Shown in pieces: positions 1 to 8,376 of a DNA stretch of 24,844 bases (positions are counted from its first letter, which is position 1; each line of letters begins with the position of its first letter). Source of the stretch: CAJXVY01 sp031580995. GTDB lineage: Bacteria > Actinomycetota > Actinomycetes > Actinomycetales > Microbacteriaceae. The notes below the pieces were generated by a model. That model saw nothing but the letters and a program-made list of their open reading frames with translations, was not told the origin of the DNA and ran no database searches. The stretch lies in NCBI GenBank assembly GCA_031580995.1, contig JAVLCC010000014.1, positions 1-24,844 on the forward strand, in the 5' to 3' direction. The position numbers and the translations under genes are program-made.

Positions 1-758
1 AGACCCTTTGGTTTCATGTATTTCTGAGCAAGGGCGCTTAGGAAGTCAAAAACAAGCGCCAAAACAGCGACCATCACAGCACCAATTAAAATTGCTGAGT
101 CGCGGTTATTCACCAAACCTGAGTTAATCGTCACACCCAATCCGCCACCTCCAATTAGGAAGGCTAGGGCTGCGAAACCGACGTTGATAACAATGGCTGT
201 TCTAATGCCAGCAAGAATCACCACAACTGCCAAGGGCAATTCGATTCTGGTGAGAATCTGTCTGGAGGTAAGACCCATTCCTCTTGCCGCGTCAATCACG
301 CTTTCATCAACCTGCTCCAAACCTACAATCGTGTTTCTCAAAACCGGCAAAAGTGAATATGTTGCCAAGGCGATCAAAACTGTGAAAGCTCCTGCTCCAA
401 GCCATGAGAAATAAATAACAATGAGACCGTAAACAGGCAGTGACTGCCCAACACCGAGTGTGTTCACCAAGAATGACTTCAGTCTTGGGAAACCCTTTCT
501 GGTCACCAAAATCCCCACTGGAACAGCAATTACAATCACCAAAACAGATGAGGCAAGACCCAGCAAGATCGTTTCAACTAGCTGTGTTTGAATCTTCTCT
601 GGTCGGAGAATAGAAAGAGTGGTCTCATCAACATCTGAATAAAACCACACTGCCCAACCAAGAATGGCCAATCCAATGGCGAAAATAGGCGAAACGATTA
701 GATCAAGTCGCTCCGCTAATGGGGTCCGTTGGGTGCTGGGTGTTGTTGCAATACTCAA
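1..758 (-). CDS. Osmoprotectant ABC transporter permease (3' end cut by window)
   Basis: This is an inner-membrane permease subunit of the glycine betaine/choline/carnitine (OpuC/ProW-like) importer. It is probably the second of two permeases in the operon. The frame stays open from a TTG codon at 758-756 to the window edge, giving about 252 residues without a stop. The TTG start is chosen because an AGGAG motif overlapping the stop of the ATPase gene lies 5 nt before it, and no ATG sits near the expected N-terminus. A hydrophobic segment near residues 20-35 is followed by the permease core, with the motif LPVLRNTIVGLEQVDESVI (coupling-loop region) and GGGGLG further on. The same region is clearly paralogous to the other permease at 1882-2538, including DNA-level similarity. 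The gene begins 8 nt after the ATPase stop, so it is surely co-transcribed. The C-terminus is not visible. Confidence 0.88.
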   Translation of the reverse strand, partial: MSIATTPSTQRTPLAERLDLIVSPIFAIGLAILGWAVWFYSDVDETTLSILRPEKIQTQLVETILLGLASSVLVIVIAVPVGILVTRKGFPRLKSFLVNTLGVGQSLPVYGLIVIYFSWLGAGAFTVLIALATYSLLPVLRNTIVGLEQVDESVIDAARGMGLTSRQILTRIELPLAVVVILAGIRTAIVINVGFAALAFLIGGGGLGVTINSGLVNNRDSAILIGAVMVAVLALVFDFLSALAQKYMKPKG

Positions 759-766
759 GGTGACTC

Positions 767-1885
767 CTAGCTATCGCTCATGATTAGTTTGGCGAGAGAT
801 TCAATAGTGGTGCAACCCAGGTACTTGCCTCGACGATCAGTCACACAAGCCATACCCGCTGATGACTGCAACATCACTGTGATGGCATCCTGCAGGGTGT
901 CCTCTGGCTGCAAATCAACAGTCACTGGGCGACCTGAGCGTTCAATAGGCTGACTGGTTCTATTCAAAGCCTTTTCATCAATCCAACGAAGTGGCTTGTC
1001 GTTGCTATCTAGCAAAAGACCAACCTGATCAGGTGAATCTTGCAAAGCCTTCAATGCGTCCTCACGCATAACTGGTTGTCTCAGAATTGGAACCTGGTGC
1101 AATTCGGTGTCACTTACCTTTTTCAAGGTAAGACCCTTCAAAATTGCTCCTGAACCCAAAAAGCTTTCAACAAACTCATCCGCTGGGTGAGCAAGAATTG
1201 CCTCTGGGGTGTCAAGTTGAGCGATCTGTGAACCTTCGCGAAGAATAGCGATTCTGTTACCCATCTTGATGGCCTCATCAATATCGTGAGTAACAAAGAC
1301 GATTGTCTTTTTCACATCTTGCTGAAGCCTTAGAAACTCATTCTGCAAACGGTCACGGGTAATTGGGTCAATTGCACCAAAAGGTTCATCCATCAACAAA
1401 ACATCTGGATCTGCTGCTAGCGCTCTGGCAACACCAACTCGCTGTGCCTGTCCACCGGAAAGTTCCTTCGGATAGCGATCACGGTAGGTGTCAGGATCCA
1501 TTGAAACCAATTCCAGCAGTTCATCAACGCGAGCTGCAATTTTCTTTTTGTCCCATCCCAGCAAAACTGGAACGGTTGAGATGTTTTCAGCAATGGTCCT
1601 GTGAGGGAAAAGACCGACCTGCTGGATGACGTATCCGATTTTGCGTCGAAGCTGTGAGGGGTTCACCGTGGTGACATCTTCGCCATCGATCACAATTTTT
1701 CCTGAGGTCGGCTCAATCAAACGGTTGATTAGTCGAAGCGTGGTGCTTTTTCCACAACCCGATGGTCCGACCAAGACCAATACTTCACCTCGCTGGACCT
1801 CTAGGTCCAGATTGTTTACTGCTGGTTCCATCCCAGCCCCGTAGGACTTGGTGATGTTTTCCAAACGAATTAGTACGTCGTTCAT
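767..1885 (-). CDS. Osmoprotectant ABC transporter ATP-binding protein (OpuCA/ProV-like, CBS-like C-terminus)
   Basis: This is the cytoplasmic ATPase that powers uptake of quaternary-amine osmoprotectants. In 372 residues it shows Walker A GPSGCGKST (40-48), a Q-loop around Q88-Q89, signature LSGGQ (142-146), Walker B DVLLMDEP (161-168), a D-loop GAID and the switch histidine in FVTHD (H200). The length and the tail (about 260-372) fit the OpuCA/ProV type. In that type a CBS-like regulatory region after the nucleotide-binding domain senses ionic strength or nucleotide; only the second CBS half looks reasonably clear here. The ATG start overlaps the TGA of the upstream permease by 4 nt, so translation is coupled. 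Family assignment is secure; the exact substrate is not visible. Confidence 0.95.
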   Translation of the reverse strand: MNDVLIRLENITKSYGAGMEPAVNNLDLEVQRGEVLVLVGPSGCGKSTTLRLINRLIEPTSGKIVIDGEDVTTVNPSQLRRKIGYVIQQVGLFPHRTIAENISTVPVLLGWDKKKIAARVDELLELVSMDPDTYRDRYPKELSGGQAQRVGVARALAADPDVLLMDEPFGAIDPITRDRLQNEFLRLQQDVKKTIVFVTHDIDEAIKMGNRIAILREGSQIAQLDTPEAILAHPADEFVESFLGSGAILKGLTLKKVSDTELHQVPILRQPVMREDALKALQDSPDQVGLLLDSNDKPLRWIDEKALNRTSQPIERSGRPVTVDLQPEDTLQDAITVMLQSSAGMACVTDRRGKYLGCTTIESLAKLIMSDS

Positions 1886-2538
1886 CGGATGCCTTTCGAA
1901 ATTGTGGCCAACCTTAGGGCCTGAAGAATAAGGTCAATAATTACTGCTAGGACCAGAGACAGCAGCGTCCCAAGCCAAATAGATTCATATGAGTTAGGAA
2001 GTGGCAATCTAGCAAGACCGTCCTTGATGAAGTCTCCTAGTCCACCGCCGGCAACCAATGTTGCCAAAGCTGCTAGTCCCACTACAAGCATCGAAGAAAC
2101 CCTGAGGCCTGCCAAGATAACTGGCCATGCGAGTGGAAGCTGAACTTTTAATAAAACTTGTGTGGAAGAAAGTCCCATGCCTTTGGCTGATTCCAGAACA
2201 CCTGCATCAATGCCTTCCAGTCCTGTAATCGTATTTCTCAAAATTGGGAGTAGCGAATACAGAAGCAGGGCGATGAAGGAGGGGGCGAATCCCAATCCCA
2301 CGAAGGGGATGAAGATCACAAAGAGTGCCAAGGAGGGGATAGTCAAAAATACCGAAGCCACTGAGAGCGAGAGCTCTTTGGCTAACTGGCTTTTTCGAGT
2401 AAGGATGCCGGTAACGACGGCTAAGAAAGCCGCCGTTACCAACACCGATGCTACATACCCTGTGTGTTGGATAACTCCTTCGAGCACTCTCTCTGGACGA
2501 GACAGTGCAAATTCAAAGAGTCCAATTAGGAAATCCAT
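1882..2538 (-). CDS. Osmoprotectant ABC transporter permease
   Basis: This is an integral membrane permease of 218 residues for the OpuC/ProW-like importer. It has the usual compact five- to six-helix layout: hydrophobic stretches around 24-45, 62-90, 135-165 and 185-210. The coupling motif region reads LPILRNTITGLEGIDAGVL, and GGGLGDFI follows towards the C-terminus. It lies 7 nt after the binding-protein gene and overlaps the ATPase start by 4 nt, so the order is binding protein, permease, ATPase, permease. Two different permeases with one ATPase gene is the arrangement known for OpuB/OpuC-type systems, which presumably assemble as a heterodimeric channel. Confidence 0.93.
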   Translation of the reverse strand: MDFLIGLFEFALSRPERVLEGVIQHTGYVASVLVTAAFLAVVTGILTRKSQLAKELSLSVASVFLTIPSLALFVIFIPFVGLGFAPSFIALLLYSLLPILRNTITGLEGIDAGVLESAKGMGLSSTQVLLKVQLPLAWPVILAGLRVSSMLVVGLAALATLVAGGGLGDFIKDGLARLPLPNSYESIWLGTLLSLVLAVIIDLILQALRLATISKGIR

Positions 2539-2545
2539 AGGGTTA

Positions 2546-3544
2546 TTACTCGATCAGGCCTTCAGTTACAAGGAAGTCCCTCGCAACTACAGATGCCTCT
2601 TCGCCGTCAACCGAAACACGAGCGTTTAGCTCTGCCATGCGGTCGTTGTCTAGAGGCTCCAAGATGCCGTTGATGATCGCATCAAATGCGTCAGGTGCCT
2701 GGCGGTAGGTTTCTCCAACCATTGAACCTGAGATGTTGTATAGGTAGTGAACGCCTGGATCTTCAACCAAGGTCAAGCCCAATGCTGGGATACGACCGTC
2801 AGTTGTGTAAACCTCACCAAAGTCACAGTTATTTGCTGCGGTCTCAGTGTAGATAATTCCAAAGTCCAAAATCCTTGTCTGGTCCTCTGGGATGGTCTGA
2901 CCGGTGTGCTCCTCTAAAAGAACCAGTCCATCGGCACGATCTGGGTACTCAGACTCCATGCAAACAACTGCATCTGGATTGTCCTGAACGTACTGCATCA
3001 TTGAGGTCAAATCAAAGGCTCCACCGTTTTCCTCGGTTAGTTCTGGACTTGAAGTGAATGCGTATGTGTTGTTAAACGGTGAACGTCCAATCCAAACAAT
3101 GTCATTCTGCTCTAGGTCAAGCTCTGCAACATTTGCAGTCAACTCATCTGGATCACCAAGTGCTGGCTCTTCCTGGCCCAAGTGTGTGGCCCAACCGGTT
3201 CCGTTGTAATCCATTTGGATGTCAATGTCTCCGGACAAAAGTGCCTCACGTGAAACAGCGGTTCCACCTAGGTTCACTTTGCTCTCCACGTTGGCGCCTG
3301 CTTCTTCAAATGCGGCTACCATCAGTTCTCCAAGAATGACCTGCTCTGGGAACTGCTTAGATCCCACTGCAACGTCGATTCCGGAAAGATCAATCTGAGC
3401 GAATTCACTGGTAGGAGCTGAGCTCTGATCTCCGTTGTCAGTTTCACTTCCAGTGTCAGTCTCAGTCTCAGCTGCACATCCTGCTAGCACTAGTGCGGTT
3501 ACCGCACCCATAGCCAGCAATGCTGCTGTCTTTTTCTGCTTCAT
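2546..3544 (-). CDS. Osmoprotectant ABC transporter substrate-binding lipoprotein
   Basis: This 332-residue extracytoplasmic binding protein of the OpuAC/ProX superfamily is first in the operon. The N-terminus has basic residues, a hydrophobic stretch and the lipobox LVLAGC, with lipidation expected at C23. An acidic, Ser/Thr-rich linker (about 24-48) follows. The mature domain starts with VAVGSKQFPEQVILGELM, typical of choline/carnitine/betaine binders, and contains aromatic residues (for example W near 118 and several Tyr) that in this family form the cation cage. AAAGGAG lies 8 nt before the ATG. A short 5-bp inverted repeat (GGTTG-GGA-CAACC on the transcript, 3572-3560) sits just upstream of the ribosome site and could be a leader hairpin. 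The gene is divergent from the IclR-type regulator, its obvious candidate controller. Confidence 0.94.
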   Translation of the reverse strand: MKQKKTAALLAMGAVTALVLAGCAAETETDTGSETDNGDQSSAPTSEFAQIDLSGIDVAVGSKQFPEQVILGELMVAAFEEAGANVESKVNLGGTAVSREALLSGDIDIQMDYNGTGWATHLGQEEPALGDPDELTANVAELDLEQNDIVWIGRSPFNNTYAFTSSPELTEENGGAFDLTSMMQYVQDNPDAVVCMESEYPDRADGLVLLEEHTGQTIPEDQTRILDFGIIYTETAANNCDFGEVYTTDGRIPALGLTLVEDPGVHYLYNISGSMVGETYRQAPDAFDAIINGILEPLDNDRMAELNARVSVDGEEASVVARDFLVTEGLIE

Positions 3545-3608
3545 ATATTTTCTCCTTTGGGTTGTCCCAACCTAAGACCATAAGCATGCAAAAAAAACAA
3601 TGCGAATT

Positions 3609-3629
3609 GTGTTGTCGAAATATCAACAC
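3609..3629. promoter_or_regulatory. Inverted repeat, candidate operator of the IclR-type regulator
   Basis: A perfect 6-bp inverted repeat (GTGTTG, nine spacer bases TCGAAATAT, CAACAC) lies in the 93-102 nt gap between the divergent transporter operon and the regulator gene. It covers the putative -35 element and part of the spacer of the regulator promoter, a position suited to autorepression, and lies upstream of the transporter operon. That an IclR-type dimer binds it is inference. Confidence 0.4.
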
Positions 3630-3639
3630 CTATTAGAAT
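3612..3639 (+). promoter_or_regulatory. Putative promoter of the IclR-type regulator gene (leaderless)
   Basis: A -35-like TTGTCG (3612-3617), a 16-bp spacer and a -10-like TAGAAT (3634-3639, five of six consensus bases) end 7 nt before the ATG at 3647. The transcript would therefore start at or next to the start codon. Confidence 0.45.
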
Positions 3640-3646
3640 GTTCCTT

Positions 3647-4486
3647 ATGGGGACTCACACTTCAGGGCTTATAAGGGACGCGGAGGTGCTGGATGTCCTA
3701 TCCCGCCCAGAGTCTTTTGCCCAAGGGGGGATTGGGGTTAATCGTATCGCCCAGCTCACCGGAAGAGACAAAGCACAGATTTCAAGAGTGCTAAAAACAC
3801 TTCACCAGGTTGGTTTGGTGGATCGCGATGAAAAGACTTTGAAATATTCACTCGGCTCCAGAATCTACACAATGGCGATGCAAACCAAAGAGGCTCGTCT
3901 GGCAAGCCTGAGTGAATTCAGGCTACGAGAACTGGTTGCCCAAACCCAAGAATCAGCGCACCTAGATGTCTTGCGAGGAGGAAGGGTAATCACCACCAAA
4001 ACAATCAGTGCCTCCAGAGAACTAACTCGTGAAGGATGGGATGGCATCACCGCCCCCGCTGGAATTACTGCTAGCGGGCGAGCGATGCTTGCAAGCAAAA
4101 CCGATGAGGAAATAAAACTTTGGTGGTATGAACACGCTCAGTTATCCCCTCTTCCGGTCGCTAAAAGCACCCTCCCTATTTCTCGCCAATCACTGCAGCC
4201 AGGTTTCACCCTGCAGCGTCCAGCAAAAAACTTGCAGAGCTTTTTGGCGATGATGCGAAACATCAGAGATCAGGGATACGCCATAAGTGATGGGGAGTTT
4301 CAAACTGGAATCGTGGATGCCGCAGCTCCAGTTAGGGATGTTAGTAACGAGGTGGTTGCCACCATCAGTACCGGTGTCCCAAAAGAACGAGTTAGGGATC
4401 AATTTGATTCCATTGGTCAACTGGTGGCTGCTTCAGCACTGAGGTTTTCGATTGACCTGGGAGCACCGATTATTGGTCCGACATGA
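3647..4486 (+). CDS. IclR-family transcriptional regulator
   Basis: This is a DNA-binding regulator of about 279 residues. The N-terminal winged helix-turn-helix includes IGVNRIAQLTGRDKAQISRV and a wing ending in LKYSLGSRIY. The remaining two thirds match the IclR effector-binding domain, with SAHLDVLRGGRVITTK, the TAPAGITASGRAMLA region and a C-terminal stretch containing ISTGVPKERV. The first in-frame ATG is at 3638, but no ribosome site precedes it and it overlaps the best -10 box. The second ATG (3647) lies exactly where a leaderless transcript would begin, so I prefer it. The gene is divergent from the osmoprotectant importer and probably regulates it or itself. The inducer is unknown. 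The stop is followed after 1 nt by the convergent tRNA-Pro. Confidence 0.88.
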   Translation: MGTHTSGLIRDAEVLDVLSRPESFAQGGIGVNRIAQLTGRDKAQISRVLKTLHQVGLVDRDEKTLKYSLGSRIYTMAMQTKEARLASLSEFRLRELVAQTQESAHLDVLRGGRVITTKTISASRELTREGWDGITAPAGITASGRAMLASKTDEEIKLWWYEHAQLSPLPVAKSTLPISRQSLQPGFTLQRPAKNLQSFLAMMRNIRDQGYAISDGEFQTGIVDAAAPVRDVSNEVVATISTGVPKERVRDQFDSIGQLVAASALRFSIDLGAPIIGPT

Positions 4487-4487
4487 G

Positions 4488-4561
<74 letters not shown>

Positions 4562-4570
4562 AGCTTCAGG

Positions 4571-5044
4571 CTATCTTTGGGCGGCAAGTGAACGCAAAGC
4601 ATCCCCATCAACCCGACAAACTGTCCACTCATCCATCAAATAGGCTCCCTGGGAGTTATAGAAATCAATGGCTGGTTTGTTCCAGTCCAAGACCGACCAC
4701 TCAAACCTTGACCAACCGTTGTCAACTGCCTTGGCTGCCAGGTGGATAAGCATCTGCTTACCAAAGCCTTTTCCTCTGGCCTCAGGTTTTACATATAAAT
4801 CCTCTAAATAAATCCCATGCTTGCCAGTCCAGGTTGAGTAATTTAGGAACCAAATGGCGATGCCGACCGGACCATCATCATCGATGATCTCAGCGAAGGC
4901 TCTTGGATTTTCACCAAACAGAGTTTCTGTCAGCATTTCCGGGGTGTTCTCAACTGCATCCGGCTCTTTTTCATAGTCAGCAAGCTCTTGGATCATCTCC
5001 AAGATGGCTGGGATGTCTTGCTTAGTGGCGGGTCGAATATCCAT
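4571..5044 (-). CDS. GNAT N-acetyltransferase, spermidine/diamine acetyltransferase-like
   Basis: This cytoplasmic enzyme of 157 residues transfers acetyl from acetyl-CoA to an amine. The acetyl-CoA loop is RGKGFG (90-95) after the strand YLEDLYVKPEA. The C-terminal part NKPAIDFYNSQGA carries the tyrosine (Y129) that acts as general acid in SSAT-like enzymes. The N-terminal ELADYEK motif also resembles eukaryotic SSAT and its bacterial relatives, so a polyamine or thialysine-like substrate is plausible but unproven. The start codon has no ribosome site but lies 6 nt after a GATAAT box. It sits 23 nt downstream of the beta-oxidation operon and 9 nt upstream of tRNA-Pro. Confidence 0.9.
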   Translation of the reverse strand: MDIRPATKQDIPAILEMIQELADYEKEPDAVENTPEMLTETLFGENPRAFAEIIDDDGPVGIAIWFLNYSTWTGKHGIYLEDLYVKPEARGKGFGKQMLIHLAAKAVDNGWSRFEWSVLDWNKPAIDFYNSQGAYLMDEWTVCRVDGDALRSLAAQR

Positions 5045-5050
5045 CCAGCC

Positions 5051-5078
5051 ATTATCCCAAGTGATTACTAGTTATCGA
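5051..5078 (-). promoter_or_regulatory. Putative leaderless promoter of the GNAT gene
   Basis: On the minus strand TCGATA (5078-5073), a 16-bp spacer and GATAAT (5056-5051, five of six consensus bases) end 6 nt before the ATG at 5044. The -35 element is weak and overlaps the last codons of the upstream dehydrogenase gene. Confidence 0.38.
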
Positions 5079-7188
5079 CCCCAACAATCATTGGATCGTG
5101 AAATGGCTTGCCATTGACTCTTTGGCTCACACCCTCGCGGTCCAAAAAAGGCGTTATTCCACCTAGGTGGAAAGGCCATCCAGCACCTGTGATCATCGCT
5201 AGATCAATATCCTCTGCTGAGTGAACGACACCATCATCGAGCATGATTTTGATTTCGCGAGCTAAACCTTCAAGGGTTTGATCCATAATCGTCTGCTTAT
5301 CTCTGGATGGATTGGCCTCAGGAAGCATTGCAACTGCTGTTTTATCAAAGCCCTTTATCTTGCCTTTATCGTCTTTGACCAGAATCTTTCCGTGATTGGC
5401 TAGTTTGCCCAGAGTGTCAGATGCATAAAATCTGCTCTCATCGAAGGATTTCATTGAATCCATCATGTGTGAGGCGACATGCATTCCAACTAGCTCTAAT
5501 AAATCAAACGGATCCATTGGCAGACCTAGTGGTTTGATTGCCTCAGAGATGTCCTCGAAACTAAAGCCCTCATCGAGCGCTTTCATCTGCTCGCTAAGAA
5601 GCACACCAAACAACCTGTTCACCACGAAGGCAGCCTCGTCTTTGACAATGACTGTTGTCTTTTTCAAGTTTTTACCAACTGCCATCGCTGTTGCCATGGT
5701 CTCGTCGTTTGTCTTGTCAGTTCTTGCAACCTCTAATAGTGGCATCACAGCAACCGGGTTGAAAAAGTGAAAGCCAACGACTCTTTCTGGGTGTTTGAGG
5801 TTTTTAGCCATTTCAGTCACTGAAAGAGAGCTTGTGTTGGATGCCAAGATGCATTCCTCAGAAATAAACTCTTCGAGTTTTCCAAAGACATCTTGTTTGA
5901 CACTCATCTCTTCAAATACAGCCTCGATTACCCAGTCGCAATCGCTGAATGCGCTGTAATCGAGGGAGCCTGAAAGGTTTGCTGAATACCTGTTTCTGTC
6001 ATCTGGATCTAGGCGACCCTTTTCGACCATCTTGTCTAGTTCTGCTCGAACATATTCAAGACCTTTATCGATTCTCTCTTGGCTGACATCTGTCATCACA
6101 ACTGGAACCTCTAGTCTCCGTAAAAACAACAGTGCTAACTGGCTTGCCATCAGCCCCGCTCCGACAACACCAACCTTGTTTACTGTCCTTGCCAAAGACT
6201 TATCAGGTGCACCTTGAGGGTTCTTGGCGTGTTTTTGAACAAGATTGAATGAATACATGCTTGCCCGGAACTTATCTCCGGAAACCAGCTCTTCCATGAC
6301 ATCGTCTTCACGCTTGAAGCCCTCATCGCGGGTGCCACTTCTTGCAGCGTCAATTAGATCAAGCGCCACATAAGGTGACTCAGGAATCTCACCAAGACGA
6401 TCTTTGATCATTGACCTAGCCATTTTGACTGCAGCTGGCCAGACGGTCTTGCGCTCCATTGTTCCTGGCTCGTTTGGTCGCTTTACTTTTTTCCCATTGA
6501 TTACCTCATCGGCCCAGTCAATGCTTTGCTCCAAAAATCTCTGGGGTTCAAACATCACATCAGCCATGCCCATCTCGTAAGCCTCGGCTGGTTTCAGCAT
6601 GCGGTTTTGCTTGAGTGGGTTTTCAACAATGACCTTTAGGGCATTTTTGATGCCAATCAGATTTGGCAATAGATAACTTCCACCCCAGCCAGGGATGATG
6701 CCAAGGAAAACCTCTGGCAGACCAAGGGCAGGGGCTGCAGAATTCAGGGTCCTGTATTTCGCATTCAGGGCTATCTCAACTCCGCCACCAAGGGCTAGGC
6801 CGTTAATAAACACAAAGGTTGGAACACTGCTGTCACCTAATTTGGCAAAGACATAGTGACCAAGCTCGACATAGAGCCTGCCTGTGATTTTTTCTTTGAC
6901 GGCACCTATTTTTGAGAGATCCGCTCCCGCTGCCAGGAAATAAGGCTTTCCGGTGATGGCAATTCCATGAATCTCACCGTTTTTAGCACGCTGCTCTAAT
7001 GCATCCAGGGTTTCATCAAGCTCTTTTAGGCTGAGTGGTCCAAGCGTTGTTGGTCGGGTGTGGTCTTTGAAATTATCAAGGGTGATCAGGGCCAGGGTCT
7101 TTCCTGATTTCAATGAAACGTCGCTAACCAAACTGTGGGTGATGACCTCATCGTCATCAACAAATAGTGGAGCAAATTTTTCTAACAT
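5068..7188 (-). CDS. fadB: Bifunctional enoyl-CoA hydratase / 3-hydroxyacyl-CoA dehydrogenase (FadB/FadJ-type)
   Basis: This 706-residue multifunctional enzyme catalyses steps two and three of fatty-acid beta-oxidation. The N-terminal crotonase domain (about 20-230) has the oxyanion-hole segment AAGADLSKIG, GGGVEIAL with E138 and LPEVFLGIIPGWGG with E159, the two catalytic glutamates. The NAD-binding 3-hydroxyacyl-CoA dehydrogenase domain starts at VGVVGAGLMASQ (339-350). Its dinucleotide motif reads GxGxxA instead of GxGxxG. The catalytic histidine is H474 in GFHFFNP, partnered by E486 in PLLEVA. Two C-terminal dehydrogenase domains follow, the first with VVNRLFGVLLSEQMKALDEG. The ATG directly follows the TAG of the thiolase gene (no gap), so the two are translationally coupled, as expected for a trifunctional complex. 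Confidence 0.95.
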   Translation of the reverse strand: MLEKFAPLFVDDDEVITHSLVSDVSLKSGKTLALITLDNFKDHTRPTTLGPLSLKELDETLDALEQRAKNGEIHGIAITGKPYFLAAGADLSKIGAVKEKITGRLYVELGHYVFAKLGDSSVPTFVFINGLALGGGVEIALNAKYRTLNSAAPALGLPEVFLGIIPGWGGSYLLPNLIGIKNALKVIVENPLKQNRMLKPAEAYEMGMADVMFEPQRFLEQSIDWADEVINGKKVKRPNEPGTMERKTVWPAAVKMARSMIKDRLGEIPESPYVALDLIDAARSGTRDEGFKREDDVMEELVSGDKFRASMYSFNLVQKHAKNPQGAPDKSLARTVNKVGVVGAGLMASQLALLFLRRLEVPVVMTDVSQERIDKGLEYVRAELDKMVEKGRLDPDDRNRYSANLSGSLDYSAFSDCDWVIEAVFEEMSVKQDVFGKLEEFISEECILASNTSSLSVTEMAKNLKHPERVVGFHFFNPVAVMPLLEVARTDKTNDETMATAMAVGKNLKKTTVIVKDEAAFVVNRLFGVLLSEQMKALDEGFSFEDISEAIKPLGLPMDPFDLLELVGMHVASHMMDSMKSFDESRFYASDTLGKLANHGKILVKDDKGKIKGFDKTAVAMLPEANPSRDKQTIMDQTLEGLAREIKIMLDDGVVHSAEDIDLAMITGAGWPFHLGGITPFLDREGVSQRVNGKPFHDPMIVGVDN

Positions 7189-8376
7189 CTAGCCCTTCCA
7201 ATTCGTGTTTTCCCAAACAACTGTTCCGCCCATGCCAAGGCCTATGCACATAGTTGTTAGGCCATACCTGACCTCTGGGTGCTCAGCAAACTGCGCTGCC
7301 AATTGATTCATCAATCTCACACCCGATGAAGCCAAAGGGTGACCAAAGGCAATAGCGCCTCCGTATTTATTGATTCTTGGGTCATCATCTTCTAATCCAA
7401 AGTGGTCAATAAAGCTCAATACCTGAATCGCAAAGGCTTCGTTTATTTCCATAAGACCTATCTCATCAAGACTTAGCCCAGCTTTCGCTAATGCTTTTTC
7501 AGTTGCGGGGATTGGACCGATGCCCATGATTTCTGGCTCAACACCAGCAAAGGCAAAGCTCACCATTTTCATCTTTGGTTTCAAACCGTGTTTGCGAATG
7601 GCGTCTTCACCTGCAAGTAGTGACACTGTCGCACCATCAGTCAGTGGTGATGCGTTTCCAGCGGTGACTCTTCCGTGGGGACGGAAAGGGGTTTTCAGAT
7701 CAGAAATCCCTTCAAGTGTTGTCTCTGGTCGCATCGGTTCATCTCTGTCGACAACGTTCCAACCAGATTCACTTGCTGCACTAACTGAAATCAAATCTTT
7801 TTGAATGATGCCTTTTTCATAAGCAGCTGCTGCTTTTTGTTGAGAGCCAACAGCAAAAGCATCGGCACGCTCTTTGGTGAGATGCGGAAAGCGGTCGTGA
7901 ATTTTCTCTGCGGTGCAACCCATGTTCAGTGCATCTGAATCCACTAGTTTTTCTGAGAGAAACCTTGGGTTTGGATCTGCGTCAAAACCCATTGGGTGAC
8001 GTCCCATGTGTTCAACTCCACCTGCCAGCACCATGTCATACATCCCAACACCGATACCAGAACCGGTGGTGGTGACAGCCGTCATCGCTCCAGCACACAT
8101 TCTGTCAATGGCAAAACCCGGAACTGATTGCGGAAGCCCCGCCAAAATCGCAGAGGTTCGACCAATGGTCAGTCCCTGGTCACCGGTCTGGGTGGTGGCT
8201 GCAATTGCAACATCATCGATGGCTGATTTATCTAAGTCAGGATGACGCTCCAATAAACCAATCATTGCCTTGACTACTAGGTCATCAGCCCTGGTGTTCC
8301 AATAAACACCTTTTTCTCCTGCTCGACCGAAAGGTGTTCTGACACCGTCAATAAAATAAACATCTTTGGAGATCAT
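7189..8376 (-). CDS. fadA: Acetyl-CoA acyltransferase (3-ketoacyl-CoA thiolase)
   Basis: This 395-residue thiolase performs the last step of beta-oxidation, splitting 3-ketoacyl-CoA with CoA. The nucleophile is C94 in DRMCAGAM. The conserved NEAF (312-315), H346 in GGAIAFGHPLASSG and C377 in TTMCIGLGMGG complete the active site. The length is normal for the family. Its ATG overlaps the TGA of the acyl-CoA oxidase-like gene by 4 nt and its stop abuts the fadB-type gene, so the three genes form one operon that encodes a whole beta-oxidation turn. Confidence 0.95.
   Translation of the reverse strand: MISKDVYFIDGVRTPFGRAGEKGVYWNTRADDLVVKAMIGLLERHPDLDKSAIDDVAIAATTQTGDQGLTIGRTSAILAGLPQSVPGFAIDRMCAGAMTAVTTTGSGIGVGMYDMVLAGGVEHMGRHPMGFDADPNPRFLSEKLVDSDALNMGCTAEKIHDRFPHLTKERADAFAVGSQQKAAAAYEKGIIQKDLISVSAASESGWNVVDRDEPMRPETTLEGISDLKTPFRPHGRVTAGNASPLTDGATVSLLAGEDAIRKHGLKPKMKMVSFAFAGVEPEIMGIGPIPATEKALAKAGLSLDEIGLMEINEAFAIQVLSFIDHFGLEDDDPRINKYGGAIAFGHPLASSGVRLMNQLAAQFAEHPEVRYGLTTMCIGLGMGGTVVWENTNWKG

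Noticed and set aside
2162..2629. Plus-strand open frame of 155 codons across permease and binding-protein genes
   Set aside because: It is antisense to two conserved transporter genes and crosses their junction; no domain is visible.
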